NCBI GenBank assembly: GCA_002724555.1
Contig: PBOZ01000103.1
Coordinates: 1 to 45,095, forward strand
Source of the DNA: Rickettsiales bacterium
GTDB lineage: Bacteria > Pseudomonadota > Alphaproteobacteria > UBA8366
Length of the DNA: 45,095 bases
Direction: 5' to 3'
Part shown: positions 23,317 through 32,809 of the stretch, piece by piece
Layout of the letters: the number at the start of each line of letters is the position of its first letter
Position numbering within the stretch: the stretch's first letter is position 1
Notes under the pieces: generated by a model
Database searches by the model: none
Told to the model about the DNA's origin: nothing
Seen by the model: the letters and a program-made list of their open reading frames with translations, nothing else
Position numbers and translations under genes: made by a program

Positions 23317-24426
23317 TTAAAAAGGCTCCAACGGGACATTCAGTTCCGTATTGCCACCAATGATGCCGCCGCGGTCGCCAATGTCGATCTTCAGGTAACG
23401 CTCCAGCATACTCTCGGGTAGCGGTCGCCCATTCTCCGGACAGAGCCAGAGCCGCAGCAAATGACGTCGTCGTTCGACTTCAGGCCAATCCTCAAAACCT
23501 GCACGTGCGTGCAAAATTTGATGGTTGTGAAGGAATTGAATGTCGCCTGGTTCGAAGGTCATATTCAGCTGAAAATCAAGGTTCTCAGATATATCGTCGA
23601 ACATATTCAATGCAGCTATCTGATTTCCCGACAATTTTGGTAATTCATCAAACCGCGAGCAGGATTCAATATAGTCGCGTGCATAAATCGTAGACAGTTT
23701 CCCCATATAATAATGGAATACCGCCATAGGGTAGTAATCAATCTTACCTGGTGGCACCTCGCCCCGTCGGTCGCGCCAGAACGGCTTGTACATCTCTTCC
23801 CAAAGTATCCGGTCCCGATGATACATCTCATCATGGATCGCAATCGAACTAGCGATTCTGCTCTCCCCACCGGATTTAGACTTTTGAAGACAGAGCAGGC
23901 CAACGAAATCGCTCGAATCTGAATGGAAAAGCTGTCTGTCACGTGTTTGATAAATGCGTGCTTTTGCCGGGTTTCCAAATGGATCAAGGTGGTCACCTAA
24001 ATTGCGGACGTGACCCAGAAGGTGACCTTTCGCATTCTGTGAGCGTGGCCTGCCGAGGTGCATGCCAATGCCCCAATATACCCGCGCGGACTCCTCAAGC
24101 GTATAATTGGAGACTGGCACGCCGCGGATAAGCACGAACCCACGGCCTTCAAGTAGTTCGTGCTTTATATCTTCTAAGGCGCCACCAAGCGAAGGCAATT
24201 TAAAATTTGATTTGTTGATTTCAAGAAATTCTATTTTCTGAGTGCGACGCATGGCTTCTTCGAGTTCTTGCACTTCTGTTTCAGCAAGCGTGTAGGTCCA
24301 TTCATCCTCGCGTTTTGCCATGTCCAGACCACGCCAGGCACCTGGTCCCCCAATTGGCCCGGGTGCCCGTTCTGATGTCATACCATTAGAGACGAAGTTA
24401 TTAGCTGTGTCGTGCGCCGCACTCAT
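23317..24426 (-). CDS. TauD/TfdA-type Fe(II)/2-oxoglutarate dioxygenase
   Basis: A 369-residue 2-oxoglutarate oxygenase. The metal triad is His168 and Asp170 in L-F-H-S-D and His306 in H-Q-I-L-H-A-R. The R-R-H-L-L-R-L-W-L segment downstream supplies the Arg that holds 2-oxoglutarate, and G-R-G-F-V-L-I-R-G-V-P near 94-104 is the typical opening of the jelly roll. A 60-residue N-terminal extension precedes the domain. The protein follows the TauD group common in environmental genomes (with D-F-V-G-L-L-C after the H-x-D). A GGAAGGTGG run lies upstream of the ATG. It is a single-gene unit convergent with the TPR gene; the substrate is unknown. Confidence 0.9.
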   Translation of the reverse strand: MSAAHDTANNFVSNGMTSERAPGPIGGPGAWRGLDMAKREDEWTYTLAETEVQELEEAMRRTQKIEFLEINKSNFKLPSLGGALEDIKHELLEGRGFVLIRGVPVSNYTLEESARVYWGIGMHLGRPRSQNAKGHLLGHVRNLGDHLDPFGNPAKARIYQTRDRQLFHSDSSDFVGLLCLQKSKSGGESRIASSIAIHDEMYHRDRILWEEMYKPFWRDRRGEVPPGKIDYYPMAVFHYYMGKLSTIYARDYIESCSRFDELPKLSGNQIAALNMFDDISENLDFQLNMTFEPGDIQFLHNHQILHARAGFEDWPEVERRRHLLRLWLCPENGRPLPESMLERYLKIDIGDRGGIIGGNTELNVPLEPF

Positions 24427-24626
24427 TTGATGATGCCACCTTCCGTTGTTGGAAACCGTCGTCTATAAAATACAAATCGAGCGTTCGACTTACACTTCAA
24501 TCTCCATTACTTAATACGATCGATAACAAACCATTGATTGATATGCTGCCCCGCCGACAGGCATAAGGTGAGGTCTACTTGATCAAGCTGTTGCCGAGCT
24601 CGTCAGAATATGAAAGCAAATAGTAA

Positions 24627-25520
24627 ATGGCCCAAAATACATGGCTTGAAGTGGCATTGAATGGAGGTGGAGGGCATGCACACCAGCATCTCATGCCTAT
24701 TACCCCTGCTCAGCTTGTTGAAGAGGGCATCGCCTGCGCAGAGGCTGGTGCCTCAATTATTCATTTTCATGCTTACGATCCCAAAACTGAAAAGCAAAGC
24801 GATACTGTAGAGCTTTATGCGGAAGTGATTGAGGGTATTCGTGCCAAAGTCGATGCTATTGTGTATGGTACATTGCCGATGATCGGTGCCGACGAAGCAC
24901 CAACGAACAATCATGTGAAGGAACGTCATGCGGCGGTCGAGGGACTAATAGAGCGGGGGCTTCTTGATTGGCTTTCAGTTGTCGACCCAGGTTCAGTAAA
25001 TTTTGCACCCTTTAAAGAGATCGCGCGTGACCGTGATGGTTTCGTCTATTTAAATCCAGTGAACCATCTGCGTTATGGACTGTCGCTTTGTGAGCGATTT
25101 GGTTTACATCCGAGCTACGCGATCTACGAGCCGGGGTTCGCACGCCTCGGTGCGGCCATGGCAGAACGCTTCCCGATCCTGCCGACGCCAATTTACCGTT
25201 TGATGTTCTCCGAAGGTTATGCATTCAGTTTTCCCCCGAAGGAATACGGTCTCGAAGCGTATCTTAGACTTCTGAAAGACATAGCGCCAAACGTCCCTTG
25301 GATGGTTTCTGGCTTGATGGTCGACATCCAACCATTAATCGGTATGACCGTTGAGCGTGGCGGCCACGTTCGCGTTGGGCTCGAAGATGCACCGGCTCTT
25401 TCTGAACGTGATAATATTTGGTGGGTCGAACAGGCGGTGAAGCAGATCCACTCCGCAGGCGGCGGTGTGGCAAGTGTCCAGGACGTGAAGCGTGCATTGT
25501 CAAAAAGTTCGAGTGGTTGA
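24627..25520 (+). CDS. BKACE family protein (3-keto-5-aminohexanoate cleavage enzyme type)
   Basis: A 297-residue TIM-barrel enzyme of the BKACE (DUF849) family, which condenses a beta-keto acid with acetyl-CoA and cleaves it to acetoacetate and a new CoA ester. The zinc ligands are visible: His46 and His48 in I-I-H-F-H-A-Y, and Glu253 in V-R-V-G-L-E-D. His46 and His48 have the same numbers as in the lysine-fermentation enzyme Kce. The N-terminal A-L-N-G-G-G and G-T-L-P-M-I-G blocks are also typical. The ATG has only a weak upstream site. It is followed after 239 bases by an MmgE/PrpD gene on the same strand. Confidence 0.9.
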   Translation: MAQNTWLEVALNGGGGHAHQHLMPITPAQLVEEGIACAEAGASIIHFHAYDPKTEKQSDTVELYAEVIEGIRAKVDAIVYGTLPMIGADEAPTNNHVKERHAAVEGLIERGLLDWLSVVDPGSVNFAPFKEIARDRDGFVYLNPVNHLRYGLSLCERFGLHPSYAIYEPGFARLGAAMAERFPILPTPIYRLMFSEGYAFSFPPKEYGLEAYLRLLKDIAPNVPWMVSGLMVDIQPLIGMTVERGGHVRVGLEDAPALSERDNIWWVEQAVKQIHSAGGGVASVQDVKRALSKSSSG

Positions 25521-25759
25521 GCGGTCACTAATTGGCAAATGGGAGAGTAATTTTAGCTTGGCCGGCCTGCCCTGCGTTGTCGTCAACACGTTTGTTGGTG
25601 CGTTTTTGCCTAATAGTATGGCGTCGAGAAAATTGTCCCGGGTGTTTCGAGTATGCCTGGAGATGTTTACCAGTATTAGTGAGGGTATTATATATTAATT
25701 ATGCTTCTAATCATAAATTATAAAAAAATTTGAGATCGAAAACTGGATTGTAGCTGACA

Positions 25760-27127
25760 ATGAGCCAAGCGTTCAGTTTTTCTGACAAGCAAACCGATGC
25801 CACCCGTCAGTTAGCCACGTATGCGAGCGGGCTTTCTTACGATGCCATTTCCGAAAAAGCCCAGGTTGTGGGTAAACATGCTCTTCTCGATTGGATCGGT
25901 GTTGCTCTTGCAGGTTCGCAAGAGTCGCTGGTCACCATTCTACAGGATGAAGCGGCTGCCGAAGGGCTCGGCGACCAGGCGACACTGCTCGGAATTGGCG
26001 TCAGGGGAAGCGTTAGTCAGGCCGCCTTAATTAATGGTGCAGCTGGGCACGCGCTCGATTATGACGATGTACACCCCAGCGTTGGCGGGCATCCGAGTGT
26101 GCCGGTTGCGCCTGTAGCCTTAGCGTTAGCGGAGCGAGATGGTAAGTCCGGCTTTGATTTACTTACTGGCCTAGTGGCAGGGATCGAGACGGAAGCGCGG
26201 ATCGGCAGTTTAATTGGCGACGCACGTGACCATGGTTGGCACCAGACATCGACAGTTGGTGTATTTGGGGGAGCAGCAGCGGCAGCGTCACTCCTGGACC
26301 TCAATCCGGAGGCCACGACACATGCTTTTGGCGTTGCTGGTACGCAGGCATCGGGGGTGATGGCATCGTTTGGCACAATGTGCAAACCACTGCATGCGGG
26401 CATGGCTGCGGAGAGTGGTTTGCGGGCGGCCGAATGGGCTATGCGCGGTTTCACGGGCGCGGTGGATATTCTCGAACACGAGCGCGGATTTGCAACGACA
26501 CACGGTCTTCGCTTCGATATAGATGCCGCGCTAGAAGGTATGGGCGAGAGGTTCTTTTGTGAGGATATTCTTTTTAAATATCATGCGGCCTGCTACGGCA
26601 CTCATTCTGCGATCGAATGTGCTCGCCTCATCCGTGAAAACCAAAACTTCGCTATCGAAAATATTGTGAAAGTCGAAATTCGTGTCCACACACGAATTAC
26701 GCATATGTGCGATATTCCGGCGCCTAGGGATGGGCTTGGTATTAAGTTTAGTTTGCGGATGACAGTGGCGTTGGCGCTTTCGGGTGAGCCGACGAGTGCA
26801 CTCCACGTATACAGCGAGGAGTATGCAGCAAGGCCGGACCTCGTTGCTATCCGAGATAAGGTGGCTTCAGTAATTGACGATCGATATGGCTATCGGGGTG
26901 CTGGGGTGACGGTCCATTTGACGGATGGCACTGTACTTCACGAAGATTTCGATGTTGCCATTCCCGAAAGTGACCTTTTAATACAAGAGGCTAAACTTAC
27001 TGAGAAGTTTCATTCACTGGCGGAACCTGTCATCGGTCGGGTGAATGCCACTACAGTTGTGGACTTGGTTCTCTCATTAGAATCTCAGGCGAGTATTAAT
27101 CCCTTAATAAGGGCTCTCACAGGTTAA
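25760..27127 (+). CDS. MmgE/PrpD family protein
   Basis: A 455-residue member of the family of 2-methylcitrate dehydratase and cis-aconitate decarboxylase. It shows the classical blocks: H-A-L-L-D-W-I-G-V-A-L-A-G near 38-50, G-A-A-G-H-A-L-D-Y-D-D-V-H-P near 93-107 with the conserved Asp-Asp and His, and G-W-H-Q-T-S-T-V-G-V-F-G-G-A-A-A-A near 160. Unlike the family member at 205 it keeps the full D-Y-D-D-V-H-P block, so it is probably active. It follows the BKACE gene and may dehydrate or isomerise a related acid. The stop lies one base from the convergent dioxygenase gene. Confidence 0.93.
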   Translation: MSQAFSFSDKQTDATRQLATYASGLSYDAISEKAQVVGKHALLDWIGVALAGSQESLVTILQDEAAAEGLGDQATLLGIGVRGSVSQAALINGAAGHALDYDDVHPSVGGHPSVPVAPVALALAERDGKSGFDLLTGLVAGIETEARIGSLIGDARDHGWHQTSTVGVFGGAAAAASLLDLNPEATTHAFGVAGTQASGVMASFGTMCKPLHAGMAAESGLRAAEWAMRGFTGAVDILEHERGFATTHGLRFDIDAALEGMGERFFCEDILFKYHAACYGTHSAIECARLIRENQNFAIENIVKVEIRVHTRITHMCDIPAPRDGLGIKFSLRMTVALALSGEPTSALHVYSEEYAARPDLVAIRDKVASVIDDRYGYRGAGVTVHLTDGTVLHEDFDVAIPESDLLIQEAKLTEKFHSLAEPVIGRVNATTVVDLVLSLESQASINPLIRALTG

Positions 27128-27128
27128 C

Positions 27129-27965
27129 CTACAACTTCGCAGTGTTCTCTTCGGCGCCGGCATAAACAATTTTGTTAAGTGCTTGAGAAGCTTTCGCGTG
27201 AAACGCGATGGCGGCTGCGTCAAAATCACCTGATGGTATTGGTGTATGAATAAAATTGCCGTGTGTGTCTTCGCCTCGAACCAGGGCGGCGCTGTCCCAA
27301 TCGCTGACGATTTGTCCGGTCTCCGTTGGCATGAAATGCATCGATACACCAATTCGACGGTCGTCCGTATTGTTCGGACCTGAGGCATGCGCCAGGCGAT
27401 AATTGTGCACCGACATTTCACCGACCTGAAGTGGCATAGCTATTGCCCGATCATCATCTATACCCTCGGTGATTTGTTGTCCTCGCGTGAGCAAATTGTC
27501 TTTGTGGTATTGGTCGTCATGCGGTAGGACGTCCCCAATATGGGTGCGCGGCATAACCCGCATACAGCCAGCATCAAGCGAGGCTGGAGAGAGCGCGAGC
27601 CATGCGGTAATAACTTTGTCACTTGAGAGGCCCCAGTATTTCGTATCTTGATGCCAAGAGACGAAACTTGGGCTCTGTGCCTCCTTGATCCAGAAGAGCG
27701 TATTCCAACATAAAATGTTTGGACCGATTAGCTGCTCGATTGGCCCTAAGATACGTGCGTCTCTGATAAGGTCGTCAAGCCACTTAAACAGTAAATGCGC
27801 CTTACTGCGCTGTGAAGGTTCAAGCTTGCCTCCCCGTGCCGCCTCTGCCGCTTCTAAATTGGCCCGTAAAACCTGCGCCTCAGCTGCATCCATGATCGGA
27901 ATAGGCGTCACATAGCCTTCTGTGTTGTATTGTTCAATCTGTTTCGGGGTTAAAATGGCAGCCAT
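27129..27965 (-). CDS. Phytanoyl-CoA dioxygenase (PhyH) family protein, third member
   Basis: A 278-residue Fe(II)/2-oxoglutarate oxygenase. His105 and Asp107 in S-W-H-Q-D-T-K-Y-W-G and His193 in R-L-A-H-A-S form the metal site, and Arg204 in D-D-R-R-I-G-V-S probably binds 2-oxoglutarate. The cupin core also has M-R-V-M-P-R-T-H near 135, the usual 'P-G-S-H' turn in variant form. The H-x-D surroundings differ much from the tandem pair at 11382, so it belongs to another subgroup (ectoine hydroxylase and PhyH-like). Sequence alone does not settle the substrate. It is one base from the end of the MmgE/PrpD gene. Confidence 0.9.
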   Translation of the reverse strand: MAAILTPKQIEQYNTEGYVTPIPIMDAAEAQVLRANLEAAEAARGGKLEPSQRSKAHLLFKWLDDLIRDARILGPIEQLIGPNILCWNTLFWIKEAQSPSFVSWHQDTKYWGLSSDKVITAWLALSPASLDAGCMRVMPRTHIGDVLPHDDQYHKDNLLTRGQQITEGIDDDRAIAMPLQVGEMSVHNYRLAHASGPNNTDDRRIGVSMHFMPTETGQIVSDWDSAALVRGEDTHGNFIHTPIPSGDFDAAAIAFHAKASQALNKIVYAGAEENTAKL

Positions 27966-28061
27966 GGTAGTTTCCTTTTAGACGAACTTCAGTCTGGAAT
28001 TAGATTACCCAAAAGACGATGCGTCGCAACGGTCATTTGTACGAAAGGAGAGCATGTAAAA

Positions 28062-28997
28062 ATGATATCACTCGCGGATTTTGGAAGCTTCCATGTAGGT
28101 GGTAGGCGGGTTTTGATCAGCGGTAAACCGCCTGAAAAGCTGCATTTCACGGGTGCAACGATTTTTGAAAATGACCCAAACGGCGATTATCATATCGAGC
28201 AAGCCTATGTTCAGTACTTTATTCCGGCGGATCGAAAATTTGAACTTCCGGTGCTCCTAGTGCATGGCGGTGGTATGACCGGTGCTAATTGGGAAACGAC
28301 CCCGGATGGACGTTCCGGTTGGTTGCAACGCTTCCTGGAGGCAGGGTTTGCGACCTACGTTATCGACAATGTCGAACGAGGTCGCTCTGGGTGGTGTGCC
28401 TTACCGGGTGAATGGGAAGGCAATCCCGTGATGCGTTCCGAACAACAGGCATGGGTTCTTTTTCGTTTTGGAACGCTCGATAATTTTGCTTCTGGTCAGA
28501 CTTTTGAAGGGTCTCAATTTCCAGTTGAAGCGCTAGAAAGTTTTGCAAGACAATTCGTTCCTCGATGGACCACGACGACTGATATTATGCGACGCGGTGT
28601 GCTTTCCGCATTAGAGCGTATAGGGCCATGCGCTGTCATTTGTCACAGTCAGGGTGGTGATCTGACGCTGGAAACAATTGCGACGCGTCCAGATCTCGTC
28701 CGTCATGTTGTAGCGCTTGAACCGTCTGGCTTCCCAGACCCTGCCAACGCATTAGAGCCGGGAGAACAACACTGGCTTTTCATAATGGGGGATTTTATCG
28801 AAGCTAATCCGTTCTGGATTAATTTAATGGAACGCACACAAAATTCTGTGGATGGCTTGACGAGTGCCGGCGCGGAGGCAAGGTTAGTCCATCTGCCGAA
28901 ACAAGGCATATTGGGTAATAGTCACATGCTGATGATGGACCGAAACTCCAACCAGGTCGCCGACCTCGCCATCGACTGGCTCTCCTGTCTTCTTTAA
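28062..28997 (+). CDS. Alpha/beta hydrolase (esterase type)
   Basis: A 311-residue alpha/beta hydrolase. The oxyanion region is L-L-V-H-G-G-G-M-T-G near 65-75. The nucleophile elbow reads C-H-S-Q-G-G, in which the first glycine of the usual G-x-S-x-G is a cysteine. The base is probably the His in G-N-S-H-M-L-M-M-D near the end. An N-terminal strand segment (F-G-S-F-H-V-G-G-R) precedes the fold, as in a group of secreted or cytoplasmic fungal-like esterases, but there is no signal peptide here. AAAGGAG lies upstream of the ATG. It precedes the carboxyltransferase gene by 37 bases and may belong to that operon, supplying its free acid. Confidence 0.87.
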   Translation: MISLADFGSFHVGGRRVLISGKPPEKLHFTGATIFENDPNGDYHIEQAYVQYFIPADRKFELPVLLVHGGGMTGANWETTPDGRSGWLQRFLEAGFATYVIDNVERGRSGWCALPGEWEGNPVMRSEQQAWVLFRFGTLDNFASGQTFEGSQFPVEALESFARQFVPRWTTTTDIMRRGVLSALERIGPCAVICHSQGGDLTLETIATRPDLVRHVVALEPSGFPDPANALEPGEQHWLFIMGDFIEANPFWINLMERTQNSVDGLTSAGAEARLVHLPKQGILGNSHMLMMDRNSNQVADLAIDWLSCLL

Positions 28998-29034
28998 AAA
29001 ATACGAAACAAAACGCGAATAGGGGAAAAGCGCC

Positions 29035-30570
29035 ATGGCGCATGAGAACATACTTAAGGAACTGGACCGCCGCCGCGAAAAGGCCGCAGGGATGGGCGGA
29101 CAAGAAAAACTTGAGAAGAGAAAAGCGCGTGGACAACTGAATGCCTGGGAGCGTATGGAGGCATTGGTCGACCCAGACAGTTTCATTGAGACAGGATTGT
29201 TGGGCGCGTCCAGCGTTATAAAGTCAGATGAAGAGCGGACACCACGCGATGGAAAGATTGTTGGCTTTGCAAGGGTCGACGGACGGGACATCGGGCTTTG
29301 CGTTAATGACTTCACGGTAAAGGGTGCATCCACGAGTGCCACAAATTCAAAAAAGATGGGGCATATCCGTACAGTCGCAACGCAGAAAGGATTTCCGTTC
29401 GTTCATGTAGGTGAATCGACTGGTGCAAGGTTGCCAGACGCCATGGGATCGCGTGGCATGGGGAATTTGCTTGGCAACGACACAACACAATTCCGTCGTA
29501 TGCGCGATACTCCGTGGGCGTCGGCTGCACTTGATACTGCGTTTGGCTCTTCTGCGTGGCTTTGTTGCTGTTCCGATTTCGCAGTGATGAAGAAAGGCTC
29601 GATAATGTCAGTTTCGAGCCCGCGTTTGGTTTCGATGGCGATTGGTGAAAAAGTTGATTTGGAAGAACTTGGCGGTTGGCGGCTGCACGCCGACCAAACG
29701 GGCCTTATTGATCGCTTCGTCGACACCGATGAAGAGGCAATGGCCGAATTGAAGCGCTTTCTTTCGTACATGCCATCCAATAATGAGTTGCTTCCCCCTG
29801 ACTATGACCCGGTCGAGGGTGCGGCACAGGCACAAGGCGAAATCCTTGAGATTTTGCCAGAGCGTCAAGCTACCGTCTACGACATGCGGAAAATTATTGA
29901 AATTGTTGTCGACAAAAACAGTTTCTTCGAATTCAAACCCCGGTTTGGTAAAGCTGGCACAGTTGGATTGGCACGCCTTAACGGGAAGAGCGTTGGGATA
30001 GTTGCCAATAACCCTCAATTTGGTGGCGGTGCGTTGTCGCAGGAAGCCTGCCGCAAGATTATCGACTTCCAGGTTATGTGTGACAGCTTTAACATACCGA
30101 TCGTCCGGTTTATGGATACACCCGGCTTTGTTGTTGGGACCGAGGCCGAGCGAAAGGGTGCCCCGGGATGGATCATGAACTTCATGAACTCGTCCTGCCT
30201 CGTCACCGTGCCAAGCATCACTGTGATTGTTCGTAAAGCATACGGTCGCGCCTATGTGGCGATGGGTGGCGGGCGGCACAATGATGAGATGATTGCCTGG
30301 CCAACCGCCGAGGTGAGTTTTATGGATCCGAACTTCGCAACGAGTATTGTCCATGGCGTCGATATTGGAGAAGAGGGGTTCGAAGACGCGTTGGCGGACA
30401 TCCAAAAGGATTCTGCGGTTTGGGATATGGCGACAATTTTTTCTCTGCAAAATATTGTAAAACCGCAGGAGACCAGAGACTACTTAATTCGAATGCTTGA
30501 AGTTTACCGCTCCCGGAAGAATGGCGGTATTGGCGAACATTTGATGCGTACCTGGCCCACGAGCTACTAA
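29035..30570 (+). CDS. Acyl-CoA carboxylase, carboxyltransferase subunit
   Basis: A 511-residue carboxyltransferase of the PccB/MccB group, with two crotonase-fold halves. The first half binds the acyl-CoA (V-G-E-S-T-G-A-R-L-P-D near 125, G-S-R-G-M-G near 140). The second binds biotin (V-G-I-V-A-N-N-P-Q-F near 320, F-M-D-T-P-G-F-V-V-G near 360, A-Y-G-R-A-Y-V-A-M near 402). Such a subunit needs a biotin carboxylase and carrier protein, and neither is in the window. It is immediately followed by an ADP-forming acyl-CoA ligase. It could carboxylate an acyl-CoA with a partner encoded elsewhere, or act with the ligase in a decarboxylating or transferring role. GGGGAA precedes the ATG. Confidence 0.92.
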   Translation: MAHENILKELDRRREKAAGMGGQEKLEKRKARGQLNAWERMEALVDPDSFIETGLLGASSVIKSDEERTPRDGKIVGFARVDGRDIGLCVNDFTVKGASTSATNSKKMGHIRTVATQKGFPFVHVGESTGARLPDAMGSRGMGNLLGNDTTQFRRMRDTPWASAALDTAFGSSAWLCCCSDFAVMKKGSIMSVSSPRLVSMAIGEKVDLEELGGWRLHADQTGLIDRFVDTDEEAMAELKRFLSYMPSNNELLPPDYDPVEGAAQAQGEILEILPERQATVYDMRKIIEIVVDKNSFFEFKPRFGKAGTVGLARLNGKSVGIVANNPQFGGGALSQEACRKIIDFQVMCDSFNIPIVRFMDTPGFVVGTEAERKGAPGWIMNFMNSSCLVTVPSITVIVRKAYGRAYVAMGGGRHNDEMIAWPTAEVSFMDPNFATSIVHGVDIGEEGFEDALADIQKDSAVWDMATIFSLQNIVKPQETRDYLIRMLEVYRSRKNGGIGEHLMRTWPTSY

Positions 30571-30575
30571 CAGCA

Positions 30576-32741
30576 ATGATTAGCGAATTGATCAGAAAAG
30601 CCCGTGCCGACGGCCGCTTTGCCCTTAATGAGCCCGAAGGTAAAGCGCTTGCAACGCAATTTGGTCTCGTCGTTCCGAAATCCAAGTTGGTATCACCAGA
30701 CGAAGACTTAACCGCGGTGATCAAAGATATGAAGCCGCCTTTTGTTGTGAAGGTTGTCTCGCCCGATATCTTGCACAAAAGTGACGTTGGTGGAGTCAAG
30801 ATTGGCCTTGAAGATAGTGTTGCTGTCAGTGATGCGGTCGTTGAAATGTCAGGGGTTCCAGTTATTAAGGCTGCAAGAGTTGAGGGGTTTCTCGTCGAAG
30901 AGATGGCGCCGACGGGGCAGGAAATTGTTATTGGAGGCCTCAACGACCACCAATTCGGTCCTATGGTTATGGTTGGCCTTGGTGGTGTCTTTGTAGAAAC
31001 CTTGAAGGATGTGGCGTTTCGCCTCTGCCCGATTATGGAGACTGACGCATATGGCATGCTGAGCGAGTTGAAGGGCAAAGCTATTCTTGAGGGTGCGCGC
31101 GGAAGTCAGGTTGTATCAATTGATGCGATTGTCGATGCACTTCTCAAGGTCGGTGGCATAGACGGATTGATGTACACACATGCCGGTGAAATTGAGGAAC
31201 TAGATATCAATCCGCTGATTGTAAATTCAAAAAGTGCCGTTGCCGCTGATGCTCGGGTTATTTTATCTTCGAATTCGAGAACTAAGAATGAAGATGGGTT
31301 CGATGACCGGACACCGCCGGTTGAACGTTTTCAACCCCTATTCGAACCGAAGACGATCGCGGTTGTTGGTGCATCGACGACCAGCAGCATTATCGCCAAT
31401 ACGTTTATTCGCCGAATTAAGGCCTATGGTTATGAGGGCGATATCTATCCAATTCATCCCAAGGCCGATGAAATTGAGGGTTTAAGGGCTTATACCAATC
31501 TTGGCCAAACGCCGAAGCCAATTGACTATGCTTACGTGGCGACCCGCGCTGACCGAATTCCGGATATGATTGGGGATGCTAAGGGTAACGTGAAGTTCGC
31601 ACAGATAATCTCTAGTGGATTTCGCGAGGTTGAGGAGGGGGTCGCCCTTGAAGCAGACCTTTTGCGCCAAGCGAAGATGGCAGGATGTAGGTTGATTGGG
31701 CCTAATTGTCTTGGTCTCTACTCGCCACGCGGTAAAGTCACCTTTCCGGTCGATGCACCAAAGGAATTAGGTACTGTCGGGGTTGTCACACAGAGCGGTG
31801 GCCTTGGGACAGATATAATTAAACGCGGCCAATGGCGTGGCCTTAGGTTCAGTGGTTTCCTGACTGTTGGCAATTGTGCCGATATCGGCCCAGCTGACAT
31901 GCTGGAATTTTATTTGGCGGATCCCGAAACTTCTGTCATTGGCTTCTATCTTGAAGATATCGGCGATGGACGGCGTTTCTTCGATTTATTGCGGAATACT
32001 GAGATACAAAAACCAGTCGTAATTCTAAAAGGTGGCCGTTCGGAACTTGGTCGTATGGCAGCGGCGTCGCATACAGGTGCGCTCGCGGATAATATGGCGG
32101 CATGGAAGGCTTTGATGGCGCAAACGCCTTGCGCTATGGTCGACACTGTTGATGCCTTCGTGAATGCATTGCTGTTACTTCAGCAATTGACCTTGAGGCC
32201 GACACGCCCGACGGAACGCGTAGTGCTTTTCGGTAACGGCGGTGGGACGAGTGTCCTTGCCACTGACTTTTTCGCGGAACGTGGATTACAAATTACACCC
32301 TTTTCGGCACAGACACGGGCGATATTGGATGCATTGGGGCTGCCACCCGGCACCAGCGTTGCTAACCCTATCGACACGCCAGTTGGCACACTACAGCGTG
32401 AGGAAGGCCGTGTTGCAAACGAGATTCTTGAAATTGTCTATGATACCGCTTCCGTCGATGCCGTGGTTATGCACTTGAACCTGGCGGCTTTTGTAGGGCG
32501 TGGTGATGTTGACCCGATCGACAACCTTTTCCAAGCAGCGGTTTCAATTGGCGAGAGATATCCGGGACAAGCACACTTTGTTTTAGCACTTCGTTCCGAC
32601 GGCTCGACAGAGATCGATGACAAGAAACGTGATTACCGCAAGCGGGCCTTGAATGCAGGCATTCCCGTCTTTGATGAACTGTCAGACGCGGCTGAAGCAT
32701 TAGCCGTTGTCGGGCACATCGAAAAGCTGTTAACCGGTTAG
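30576..32741 (+). CDS. ADP-forming acyl-CoA ligase (NDP-forming acetyl-CoA synthetase family)
   Basis: A 721-residue single-chain acyl-CoA ligase that links ATP synthesis or use to CoA thioester exchange. The domain order is ATP-grasp first (1-225; K-S-D-V-G-G-V-K near 67), then CoA-binding (from about 250; I-A-V-V-G-A-S-T-T-S-S), then the succinyl-CoA-ligase-like part with L-I-G-P-N-C-L-G near 370. The phosphohistidine is His499 in A-S-H-T-G-A. Common bacterial and archaeal relatives have the ATP-grasp domain last, so this is the swapped arrangement. It begins five bases after the carboxyltransferase stop, which implies translational coupling and a common substrate. Confidence 0.93.
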   Translation: MISELIRKARADGRFALNEPEGKALATQFGLVVPKSKLVSPDEDLTAVIKDMKPPFVVKVVSPDILHKSDVGGVKIGLEDSVAVSDAVVEMSGVPVIKAARVEGFLVEEMAPTGQEIVIGGLNDHQFGPMVMVGLGGVFVETLKDVAFRLCPIMETDAYGMLSELKGKAILEGARGSQVVSIDAIVDALLKVGGIDGLMYTHAGEIEELDINPLIVNSKSAVAADARVILSSNSRTKNEDGFDDRTPPVERFQPLFEPKTIAVVGASTTSSIIANTFIRRIKAYGYEGDIYPIHPKADEIEGLRAYTNLGQTPKPIDYAYVATRADRIPDMIGDAKGNVKFAQIISSGFREVEEGVALEADLLRQAKMAGCRLIGPNCLGLYSPRGKVTFPVDAPKELGTVGVVTQSGGLGTDIIKRGQWRGLRFSGFLTVGNCADIGPADMLEFYLADPETSVIGFYLEDIGDGRRFFDLLRNTEIQKPVVILKGGRSELGRMAAASHTGALADNMAAWKALMAQTPCAMVDTVDAFVNALLLLQQLTLRPTRPTERVVLFGNGGGTSVLATDFFAERGLQITPFSAQTRAILDALGLPPGTSVANPIDTPVGTLQREEGRVANEILEIVYDTASVDAVVMHLNLAAFVGRGDVDPIDNLFQAAVSIGERYPGQAHFVLALRSDGSTEIDDKKRDYRKRALNAGIPVFDELSDAAEALAVVGHIEKLLTG

Positions 32742-32809
32742 CTTTCAATCTGTGTAGCACTAACCTGGCGTAGCCGCGAAAATGCCGCGAATGGAGACGG
32801 AAATATTAT

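Noticed and set aside
25521-25759. Small frames of 63-68 residues after the BKACE gene
   Set aside because: They overlap the BKACE end or run through AT-rich leader sequence, have no ribosome binding site, and show no recognisable motif. I see nothing else in this 239-base gap.
29608-30450. 280-aa minus-strand frame opposite the carboxyltransferase gene
   Set aside because: It lies fully within a well-supported coding gene and its product looks random, rich in His, Asn and Arg.
30320-31078. 252-aa minus-strand frame across the carboxyltransferase/ligase junction
   Set aside because: It spans two real genes on the other strand, is rich in Ser/Thr/Pro and has no family resemblance.
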